Assembly: GCF_000718555.1 (NCBI RefSeq)
Contig: NZ_JOAN01000004.1
Location: 186,001 to 250,000, forward strand
DNA from: Micromonospora chokoriensis
GTDB taxonomy: Bacteria; Actinomycetota; Actinomycetes; Mycobacteriales; Micromonosporaceae
DNA: 64,000 nt
Direction: 5' to 3'
The translations under genes and the position numbers were made by a program. Shown piece by piece: positions 57,664 to 64,000 of the stretch. The first letter of the stretch is position 1. Every line of letters begins with the position of its first letter. The notes below the pieces were generated by a model. It did no database searches and was not told where the DNA came from. It saw only the letters and a list, made by a program, of their open reading frames with translations.

Positions 57664-59307
57664 TCACTGCATGCGGAGGGCTTCCGGGGTGTGCAGGCGG
57701 AGCATGGTGGCGGCGACGTCGGCCGGGGCCCGGCGGCGGGTCGCCATCGACACCGCGACCATCACGGTGAACGCCAGTGGCACCGTCCAGGCGGCTGGCT
57801 GTGTGGTGAGCGTGGCCGGCCAGCCGGAGAGCGGTGGGCCGAGCACCGTGACCAGCACCGCGCCGATCGCCGCCCCGCCACCGACCAGCACTCCGGCGGC
57901 GGCGCCCAGGTCGGTCAGCCCTCGCCACCAGATGCCGAGCACCAGCAGCGGGCAGAAGCTCGACGCGGCGACCGCGAAGGCCAGCCCGACCACCTGCGAC
58001 ACGTCCAGTCCGGAGACGTGCAGCGCCAGCACCGTCGGCACGGCTCCGGCGATGACAGTGGCCAGCCGGAAGCCGCGTACCGAGCCACGGCCGAGCACGT
58101 CGGTCGAGATCACGCCGGCGACGCTGGTGAGCAGCCCGGACGAGGTGGAGAGGAAGGCCGCGAACGCGCCCGCCGAGACCAGCGCGGCGAGCAGCCGCCC
58201 GACCGTCCCGTCACCGAGGGCTGCGCCGGGCAGCAACACCACCACCGCGTCGGTCTGGCCGCTGACCAGCAGCTGCGGGGTGTAGATCCGGCCGAGCACC
58301 CCGTACAGGGTGGGCAGCAGATAGAAGGCGCCGACCAGGGCCAGCACGACCAGGGTGGTCCGGCGTGCCGCCGCGCCGTCCGGGTTGGTGTAGAAGCGGA
58401 CCAGCACGTGCGGCAGACCCATGGTGCCCAGGAAGGTGGCGAGGATCAGCGAGTACGTGGCGAACAGCCCTCGGTCGTCGTCGCCTGCCGCGCTGGGCAG
58501 CAGCCAGTCGCCGGCTTCGGTGGCCACTCCGGAGACGTCCGGCACCGGGTCGCCGGCGGCGAAGGTCAGCTCGTCGCCGGGGCGTACCTCTCGGATGTTG
58601 CCGTCGGGCAGGGTGAGGGTCGCGCGGTGCTCGACCACGACGGTGGTCGCGGCCCGGAACGTCGGCCCGTCGGGCGGGGTCACCGCCGGGCGGCCGTCGG
58701 CCTGCCACTGCAGCGCCAGGAAGATCACCGGTACGGCGAGAGCGGTCAGCTTGAGCCAGTACTGGAACGCCTGCACGAAGGTGATCGCCCGCATTCCGCC
58801 CAGCGCCACGTTCGCGGTGACCACGGCGGCCACCAGCAGGGCACCGAGTGGGTACGGGGAGCCGGCCACCGTGGCCAGGGTCAGCCCGGCACCCTGGAGT
58901 TGCGGCACCAGGTACAGCCAACCGATGAAGATCACGAAGGCGGTGGCCAGGATGCGGAGTCGACGCGACCCCAGCCGAAGCTCGCAGAAGTCGGGCAGGG
59001 TGAACGCCCCGGAGCGGCGCAGCGGCGCGGCGACGAAGAGCAGTAGGGCCAGGTAGCCGGCGGCGAACCCGACCGGGTACCAGAGCACGTCCACGCCGTA
59101 CTTGAGGACCAGCCCCGCGATGCCGAGGAAGCTGGCCGCCGACAGGTACTCCCCGCCGATCGCGGCGGCGTTCCACGTCGGACTGATCGCCCGGGACGCC
59201 ACCAGGAAGTCGGACGTGGTCCGGGCCAACCGCAGCCCGTAGAAGCCGATCCCGACGGTGACCAGGGTGACCGCGACGATGGCCGGGACCACGAAGTCGT
59301 TGCCCAC
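57664..59307 (-). CDS. Sodium/solute symporter (SSS family, ActP-like)
   Basis: A 547-residue membrane transporter related to ActP but with a longer periplasmic insertion (ADGRPAVTPPDGPTFRAAT... to ... GDWLLPSAAGDDDRG, about 70 residues). Core motifs: TTSDFLVASRAISPTWNAAAIGGEYLSAASFLGIAG, ALGGMRAITFVQAFQYWLKL and STSSGLLTSVAGVISTDVLG. It probably carries a carboxylate with sodium. The GTG directly follows the stop of the small upstream gene (no gap). Confidence 0.9.
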   Translation of the reverse strand: MGNDFVVPAIVAVTLVTVGIGFYGLRLARTTSDFLVASRAISPTWNAAAIGGEYLSAASFLGIAGLVLKYGVDVLWYPVGFAAGYLALLLFVAAPLRRSGAFTLPDFCELRLGSRRLRILATAFVIFIGWLYLVPQLQGAGLTLATVAGSPYPLGALLVAAVVTANVALGGMRAITFVQAFQYWLKLTALAVPVIFLALQWQADGRPAVTPPDGPTFRAATTVVVEHRATLTLPDGNIREVRPGDELTFAAGDPVPDVSGVATEAGDWLLPSAAGDDDRGLFATYSLILATFLGTMGLPHVLVRFYTNPDGAAARRTTLVVLALVGAFYLLPTLYGVLGRIYTPQLLVSGQTDAVVVLLPGAALGDGTVGRLLAALVSAGAFAAFLSTSSGLLTSVAGVISTDVLGRGSVRGFRLATVIAGAVPTVLALHVSGLDVSQVVGLAFAVAASSFCPLLVLGIWWRGLTDLGAAAGVLVGGGAAIGAVLVTVLGPPLSGWPATLTTQPAAWTVPLAFTVMVAVSMATRRRAPADVAATMLRLHTPEALRMQ

Positions 59308-59721
59308 TCAGCGCTCCGGCCGTTGCACCAGGTCGGTGAAGTCCTGCTCGTTGCGCTCGGCCAACCGCACGTACGCCCAGCCCACCCCGATCAGGAATGG
59401 AAAGGAGGCCACCCCGAGCAGCAGCCACGGCAGGTTGACGCCGGCGACTGTGGTCCGGCCGAGCGACGGCGCGATCGCGAACAGCCAGGGCAGCCCGCCC
59501 AGGCCGATGGCCACCACCAGGGAGAGCCGAAGCGCCAACGCGAGTTGGGCTCGGACCAGACCGCGGACCAGCGCCTCGCCGACCTGGGTCTGCTGGGCCA
59601 ACTCGGCGCGGGTCCGTTCGGCGCGGGTGTCCTGCCGGGTGATCTCGGCCAGCACGATCCGGGACCGCCGGGCCGGCGGCACCGCAACGCCTGACCCCAC
59701 CTCCGGGAGTTGCTTGGCCAC
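59308..59721 (-). CDS. Small membrane protein coupled to the second symporter
   Basis: A 137-residue protein with a basic, polar N terminus and two predicted membrane helices (LRLSLVVAIGLGGLPWLFAI and LPWLLLGVASFPFLIGVGWAYVRLAE). It does not match the DUF485 pattern but holds the same place relative to its symporter as the DUF485 protein does next to ActP. Stop and next start adjoin (TGAGTG), so the two are translated together. Confidence 0.75.
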   Translation of the reverse strand: MAKQLPEVGSGVAVPPARRSRIVLAEITRQDTRAERTRAELAQQTQVGEALVRGLVRAQLALALRLSLVVAIGLGGLPWLFAIAPSLGRTTVAGVNLPWLLLGVASFPFLIGVGWAYVRLAERNEQDFTDLVQRPER

Positions 59722-59813
59722 CCCGGCAGTCTCGCCCGCCGGGCGGGATTGTCAAGCGTTCGCGCTCACCAGCCTCGCAGACTGGCGGCATTGCGCACAG
59801 CGCCGGGCAGCGT

Positions 59814-59907
59814 TGTGCATAACCTGTGGAGAACGGTTCACGCCTGTGGATAACCCGGCGTCAACGCAGGCTGGCCTGTGTGAAATCCCGAGGCTCGTTG
59901 TGGACGA
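59814..59907 (+). promoter_or_regulatory. Cluster of four DnaA-box-like sequences
   Basis: tgtgcataa (59814-59822), tgtggagaa (59825-59833), tgtggataa (59845-59853, exact complement of ttatccaca) and tgtggacga (59899-59907) lie in the same orientation, upstream of the ECF sigma gene. The last is one base from the actinobacterial form. Confidence 0.45.
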
Positions 59908-59937
59908 ACGGCAGAGACATCTTCTGACCCGCCACCC

Positions 59938-59943
59938 GGAACC
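59938..59943 (+). promoter_or_regulatory. ECF-type -35 (ggaacc)
   Basis: The -35 of ECF promoters, GGAAC, lies 39 nt before the sigma-factor start, with a gtgggac segment about 17 nt downstream where a -10 would be. It suggests autoregulation. Confidence 0.35.
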
Positions 59944-59982
59944 TTTCCTCCCGCCCAGGAGTGGGACAGGTGAAGAAGGGGG

Positions 59983-60510
59983 GTGACGGTGTCTGACGGT
60001 GATGCGATCTCCGAGCTGTACGCCGGCTGTTTCCGCCGCCTGGTGGTCCAGCTCTACGCGGTGACCGGAGACCTGAACGAGGCGCAGGAGGCCGTCCAGG
60101 AGGCGTTCACCCGGGCCTTGGTGGCACCTGGTCGGTTCACCGGCCTCGACAATCCGGAGGCATGGCTGCGCCGGGTCGCGGTGAACGTCGCCCGCAGTCG
60201 CTACCGCCGACGGCGGGTGCTGGACGGCCTGCTGCGTCGGATTGGCCCGCCGCCGACGGTCGCCGACCGTTCACCGGAGCATCTGGCGCTGCTAGCCGCC
60301 CTGCGTGACCTTCCCGAGGGTCAGCGGCACGCACTGGCCCTGCACTACCTGGTCGACCTGCCGATCGATGAGGTGGCGGCGACGCTCGGCGTTTCGCCGG
60401 GCACGGTGAAGTCCCGGTTGTCCCGGGGCCGGCAGGCGCTGGCGACGCTGCTCACCGATTCCGAGATCAGCGAGAGCATGAACATCGGGAGGATCGATGT
60501 CCGAACGTGA
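59983..60510 (+). CDS. ECF sigma factor (SigE-like)
   Basis: A 175-residue group-4 sigma factor. Region 2 is AISELYAGCFRRLVVQLYAVTGDLNEAQEAVQEAFTRAL; region 4 is LRDLPEGQRHALALHYLVDLPIDEVAATLGVSPGTVKSRLSRG. Its start GTG overlaps no other gene; GTG 59989 is an alternative. Its last codons overlap the start of the next gene by 14 bp, so that gene is probably its sensor or regulator. Confidence 0.93.
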   Translation: MTVSDGDAISELYAGCFRRLVVQLYAVTGDLNEAQEAVQEAFTRALVAPGRFTGLDNPEAWLRRVAVNVARSRYRRRRVLDGLLRRIGPPPTVADRSPEHLALLAALRDLPEGQRHALALHYLVDLPIDEVAATLGVSPGTVKSRLSRGRQALATLLTDSEISESMNIGRIDVRT

Positions 60511-61756
60511 GTTCACCGGCTTCGACGTCGACACCATCGCCGACGCGATCCGCCAGCCACCTCTGGACGACATGCGAACGGCAGCGCGGGCCCGCCGTCG
60601 GCGGCGTACCAGCGGGGTGGCGCTTGTTCTGGCTATCGCCCTGGCCAGCGTGGCGATGCTGCCACTGTCCGGCAACACCGGCCGGGGTGGGTGGACCGGT
60701 CCGGACCAGCCGCCGGTCAAGCCGGACCGCGGCGGCGAGCTCTTCCTGACCGGGCCGGAGTCGGCCGTCATTGCGGGGGTGTGGGACGCCGACGAGGGTT
60801 GCTTCACCGTGCGCTTCCGGCACACCGAAGACGGCGGGCGGAGCTGGACCGATGACGAGCTGACCCGTTACCGCACCAGCCAATGCGGACAGGATGAACA
60901 GGGACGCCCGGTGAGCAACCCGGAGTTCTCGGTGCTGGGCCAGCGCTCCTACCTGGTCCGGGATGGCGACCAACTCCGGCTCTCCACCGACTACGGCCGC
61001 ACCTGGCGGGACGCCGAGCAGGCCATGGTGACGGTGCCGTCCTTTCCGGCGAGGGCACAGCCGGTCTTCTGTCAGTGGGGCCGGGGCTGCGGGGCGCTAC
61101 GTGAACCGTTGGCGGTCTCGTCGACGGGGACGGTGTACCGGCTCGGAGGCAAGCCGCCGTCGCCCTATCCGCCCGCGAGCATCTATCCGAGTGCGGACGG
61201 AACTATCTGGGCGACTTACTGGCCGGGTGACATCGGCGTCATGGTGGTCGCTCGGACCGTGGACCGGGGAGCCACCTGGACCACCTGGCAGCCGGCCGAG
61301 GGGGCGAACGTGATCGCGATAGCCGGGGTCAGCGCAGAGGAGGCGTACCTGTTGATCGCGCCGCCACCACCGGCCGGTGCCCAGCCGATGGAGGTCGAGG
61401 GCACGTCGCAGTTGCTGCGTACCACGGACGGCGGGCGAACCTGGGCGGACGTGGGCACCGACCTGCCCAACTCACTGGAGACGCGGTTCCTCGTGGTCGG
61501 CGCGGACGGATCCCTGCTACTCGTCGAAGCGGGAAACATGCAGCCGTCCAGCAACAGGTCCAAAGCCATGATCAGCGTGGATGCGGGGCGACACTTCACG
61601 ACGGTCCGCGAGTACGACCGACGCGACGGGGGCGTCGGTGCTGCGCCCGGATCCGCCTGGCTCTACGGCCGGGACGACATGACGGTTGGCGGTGCGGACC
61701 ACGTGCAGCTGACTGGCGACGGCACAGCCTGGACGCGCCTACCGCTCCCGGACTGA
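60497..61756 (+). CDS. Membrane-anchored Asp-box (BNR) repeat protein, ECF partner
   Basis: A 419-residue protein. The first about 35 residues are cytosolic and basic, followed by one membrane helix (GVALVLAIALASVAMLPLSG). The outside part has several Asp-box repeats (TEDGGRSW, STDYGRTW, TVDRGATW, TTDGGRTW), which form beta-propellers as in sialidases and WD-like sensors. With its overlap of the sigma gene, it may sense an extracellular ligand and hold the sigma factor, but no known anti-sigma zinc motif is present. I cannot assign the ligand. Confidence 0.75.
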   Translation: MSEREFTGFDVDTIADAIRQPPLDDMRTAARARRRRRTSGVALVLAIALASVAMLPLSGNTGRGGWTGPDQPPVKPDRGGELFLTGPESAVIAGVWDADEGCFTVRFRHTEDGGRSWTDDELTRYRTSQCGQDEQGRPVSNPEFSVLGQRSYLVRDGDQLRLSTDYGRTWRDAEQAMVTVPSFPARAQPVFCQWGRGCGALREPLAVSSTGTVYRLGGKPPSPYPPASIYPSADGTIWATYWPGDIGVMVVARTVDRGATWTTWQPAEGANVIAIAGVSAEEAYLLIAPPPPAGAQPMEVEGTSQLLRTTDGGRTWADVGTDLPNSLETRFLVVGADGSLLLVEAGNMQPSSNRSKAMISVDAGRHFTTVREYDRRDGGVGAAPGSAWLYGRDDMTVGGADHVQLTGDGTAWTRLPLPD

Positions 61757-61774
61757 GCACCGCCGGACGTGCGG

Positions 61775-61805
61775 CGGGGCCGGTGGCACAGTGCCACCGG
61801 CCCCG
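61775..61805. terminator. Bidirectional terminator, 15-bp perfect stem
   Basis: Arms 61775-61789 and 61791-61805 are exact complements with one central base; the top pairs must open as the loop. It separates the ECF partner from the convergent carboxypeptidase-repeat gene. Confidence 0.8.
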
Positions 61806-61818
61806 CTACGTCGAACCG

Positions 61819-63894
61819 TCAGCTGGTCGGTACGACCAGGTCCACGGACATGCTGCCGCTGGCCGGTACGGAGAACCGCCCCAGCTTGCGGGTGCCGTCC
61901 GGCTGGGTCACCAGGTAGCGACCGTCGACCTGCTCCGCACCTAGGGAGGCGTTGTAGGTGAGGAAGATCCGCTGCGGTCCGTTGAGACGGATGCTGAACT
62001 TCCCGTCGGCGATCCAGCCGTTACCGGTGATGTCCCCGGTGTCGACGCTGTGGGCAAGGACCCAACCATCGGTGAAGGAGGTGCCGTCCGGCGTGCGGAA
62101 GGTCCCGGTCAACTCGACGCCCTTGCCGAGTTGGACGTCCTGGGTGGTGGCCGCACCGGCGGTGACGGTCACCGGGGTGGCGGTGAATCGGCTCGGCTTG
62201 TCGCCCGACCACTCGCGGGCGTACTGCTCGTCGCCGTAGATCAGCGGCCAGGCGTACGGCCCGAGCCGCCGGACCGTGTAGACGCCGTTCTCGTCGGTCG
62301 TCGCGTCGTGGGCGCCGACCCCCGGGTGGCTGGTCAGCGCGGATACGGCGATGTCCTCGATCGGCTTGCCGGTCGCCGCGTCGGTGACCGTGCCGGTGAC
62401 GGTGCCCGCCCGGTCGATCCTGACCTGCGGACCCGTCGTCACCTGCCCGACGGTGGCGACGACGGTGACCGCCTGCCGCTCATCGCCGGTCCCACCGTCG
62501 CTGCCGACCCACTGGCGACCGTAGGCGTCGTCCTGTGGCACCGCGAAGAGCTTGTAGCTGCCGGCGGTGAGCGGTCCCACCTTGATCCGGCCGTTGCGGT
62601 CGCTGCACTCGCCGTAGCCGTCCCGAGCTGTTGCCTGCTTGGGCAGGAACGCGTCCAGGCAGACGCTCGACAGCGGCGTGCCCGTCTGCCGGTCGACGAT
62701 TGTGGAGTTGATGACCGCGCCCGGCCGCAACTTCACGGTCAGCCGGGTCGTGGCCTGCGCATCGACACGTACCCGGGACAGGTCCCGCGGGAAGAAGAGC
62801 TTGTCGGGCGCGTACAGGCGAAGGTCGTGGCGACCCTGCGGCAGGCCGCTGATGATCAGCGTGCCGCTGCCGTTGCTGCACTGGTCGTCGTTACAGAAGT
62901 TGGTGACCGGGGCGCCGGTGACCGAGTTGACGGCGGAGATGGCGACCGAGCCGGTGGCCAGCAGACTGTCGGCGATGCTCGTCTGCCGCCCGCCCCGGAT
63001 CTGAACGAGGTTGGCGTCTTCGGCGGTCAGCTTGCCGCGGTAGTACTGCTCCCGGCTGCTGGTGGAGAACTTCACCTGGTAGGAGCCCTGCAACAGGTGC
63101 GCGGTGAACTCACCGTTCGGGTCGGTCTCCCTCCAGGCGATGCCGCCGTTGTTGGCGGTACCGATGTTGACACTTGCCCTGTTGAGAGGCGCGCCAGCGG
63201 TGGTGGTGAAGCGGCCGGTGAGCACACCGACCGGCAGCACCGTTTCGTTCACCTCGGTCGTCTCGTCGCCCCTGACGTCGAAGACGCGCGCGCCTTCCTC
63301 GTCGAGCTTCCCCGGGACGTACTGGACCTGGTTCGAGCCCTCGATCGGGTTGAAGGTCACCCGGTAGCGGCCGGGCAGCGCGGGGATGGTGAACCTGCCA
63401 TCCCCGTCGGTACGACCAATGGCGCGGCGGTACGTGTCGGTCTCGATGGCGTCGACGCTCAGGCCCGCCTTCGGGTTGCCGGCATCGTCGATGATCCGGC
63501 CAGCGATCGTGCCGGTGGCGAAGAGTTGCTCGTCGACAGTGGTGGTGGCACCAGCCGAGACGGTCACCGGGTCGGCGTCCGTTAGCTCCAACTTCTGGTG
63601 GTGGTACTGGTCGGGCTGTGGCCAGGGGACGAAGCCCACGACGTAGGAACCGGCGGTCAGCCCGTCGAAGGTGTAGTTGCCGTCGGCGTCGGTGTTGGTG
63701 GAGCCGATGCTTGAGTAATTTCCGGGCTTGTAGAGCTGCACGAAAACGTCTGCGGCGGCGGTGCCGGCGCTGGTGGTCAGTCGTCCGCTGACCGCCCCCG
63801 TGTCGGCGGCCTGGGCCGGGGTGGCACCGGGCAGCACGAGTGCCGCCACGATGGCGCCGGCCAGCAGGGCGCGGCGGGCTGGGTGTAGCTGCAT
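61819..63894 (-). CDS. Secreted multi-repeat protein with carboxypeptidase regulatory-like (Ig-fold) domains
   Basis: A 691-residue exported protein. A signal peptide (LLAGAIVAALVLPGATPAQA) precedes six or more CarboxypepD_reg-like repeats of 70-90 residues. Repeat cores include GAVSGRLTTSAGTAAADVFVQLY, GTIAGRIIDDAGNPKAGLSVDA, GVLTGRFTTTAGAPLNRASVNI and GTVTGTVTDAATGKPIEDIAVSA, with recurring D-x-D-G-x-Y/F-T calcium-like turns (DADGNYTFDGL, DGDGRFTIPAL). No enzyme domain is visible. It may be a cell-surface adhesion or scaffold protein. The ATG at 63894 is used; a TTG one codon earlier is possible. Confidence 0.85.
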   Translation of the reverse strand: MQLHPARRALLAGAIVAALVLPGATPAQAADTGAVSGRLTTSAGTAAADVFVQLYKPGNYSSIGSTNTDADGNYTFDGLTAGSYVVGFVPWPQPDQYHHQKLELTDADPVTVSAGATTTVDEQLFATGTIAGRIIDDAGNPKAGLSVDAIETDTYRRAIGRTDGDGRFTIPALPGRYRVTFNPIEGSNQVQYVPGKLDEEGARVFDVRGDETTEVNETVLPVGVLTGRFTTTAGAPLNRASVNIGTANNGGIAWRETDPNGEFTAHLLQGSYQVKFSTSSREQYYRGKLTAEDANLVQIRGGRQTSIADSLLATGSVAISAVNSVTGAPVTNFCNDDQCSNGSGTLIISGLPQGRHDLRLYAPDKLFFPRDLSRVRVDAQATTRLTVKLRPGAVINSTIVDRQTGTPLSSVCLDAFLPKQATARDGYGECSDRNGRIKVGPLTAGSYKLFAVPQDDAYGRQWVGSDGGTGDERQAVTVVATVGQVTTGPQVRIDRAGTVTGTVTDAATGKPIEDIAVSALTSHPGVGAHDATTDENGVYTVRRLGPYAWPLIYGDEQYAREWSGDKPSRFTATPVTVTAGAATTQDVQLGKGVELTGTFRTPDGTSFTDGWVLAHSVDTGDITGNGWIADGKFSIRLNGPQRIFLTYNASLGAEQVDGRYLVTQPDGTRKLGRFSVPASGSMSVDLVVPTS

Positions 63895-64000
63895 CAATGT
63901 CCCAACGTGAGGGTGGTGGGGCAGCCTGAGCAGGCTCCGCCCGCACCGATCCGCTGCCCCGTAAGAAAATCGGCACCAGGAGAATAGGTCAGATCGTCCA

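Noticed and set aside
1..64000. CRISPR arrays, tRNA or rRNA genes, insertion sequences
   Set aside because: No spaced direct repeats, no T-arm/acceptor patterns and no transposase motifs were seen on either strand.

Overview
The window is one continuous stretch of very GC-rich chromosomal DNA from an actinobacterium, most likely Micromonospora or a close relative (Micromonosporaceae). Support comes from frequent GTG starts, 4-bp ATGA/GTGA gene overlaps and actinobacterial families: the proteasome activator Bpa ending GQYL, an XRE/DUF5753 regulator followed by a DUF397 protein, LppU/SCO3897-type lipoproteins, LytR-CpsA-Psr (LCP) proteins, DUF5926, DUF4192, and a SARP/AfsR-type regulator. I saw no rRNA, tRNA, CRISPR array, transposase or prophage genes.

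Layout. 1-2.6 kb: 3' part of an AfsR/SARP-like STAND regulator. 2.9-5.6 kb: molybdenum cofactor (Moco) genes moaC-mog-moeA-moaE. 5.6-13.4 kb: GT87 mannosyltransferase, DoxX, GNAT, an AAA/winged-helix protein with unusual palindromes, two tandem LppU-like proteins, an EamA transporter, a prepilin peptidase. 13.5-16.7 kb: a PHP/EndoQ-like nuclease fused to a UvrD helicase. 16.8-20.2 kb: a tightly coupled minus-strand operon of fructosamine kinase-moaA-moaD-metallophosphoesterase. 20.4-24.9 kb: DUF4192, an RHH/PIN-like toxin-antitoxin pair, GAP protein, fdhD, mobA. 25-35.8 kb: YbjN-like chaperone, oxidoreductase, Lrp regulator divergent from a DDAH-like hydrolase, ABC binding lipoprotein, Bpa, two HAD phosphatases, OsmC, metallopeptidase, AIM24. 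35.9-44.9 kb: pheA, ACT and PAS proteins, NERD-like protein, arginine deiminase, sensor kinase and partners, GDPD, rhodanese. 44.9-49.8 kb: three tandem LCP ligases and a UDP-glucuronate decarboxylase. 49.9-51.9 kb: acetate symporter with its DUF485 partner. 52-54.3 kb: small protein, CxxC/flavin-reductase fusion, XRE/DUF397 pair. 54.3-57.6 kb: ABC exporter and a Phd/RelE-like module. 57.7-59.7 kb: second sodium/solute symporter. 60-64 kb: ECF sigma factor with an overlapping Asp-box membrane protein, and a secreted repeat protein.

How it fits together. Nearly all Moco steps are present (MoaA, MoaC, MoaD, MoaE, Mog, MoeA, MobA, plus the FdhD sulfurtransferase), in three separate places and without any molybdoenzyme in view. 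Cell-envelope assembly is the second theme (LCP cluster, UXS, GT87, LppU pair). Carboxylate uptake (two SSS symporters) and citrulline-forming arginine chemistry (ADI and a DDAH-like enzyme) are also present.

Regulation is readable. At least fifteen genes have a TAnnnT -10 hexamer 6-8 nt before the start codon, the signature of leaderless mRNAs, and several starts were chosen on this basis. Candidate operators precede both toxin-antitoxin modules, the arginine deiminase gene (ARG-box-like), the acetate operon (CRP/GlxR-like), the Lrp/DDAH divergon and the AAA gene. Short palindromic intergenic repeats (two copies of one 69-bp family, one of a second family), DnaA-box-like clusters and a 15/16 parS match are further non-coding signals. 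The best candidates for follow-up are the EndoQ-UvrD fusion, the CxxC/flavin-reductase fusion with its embedded parS-like site, and the palindromic repeats.
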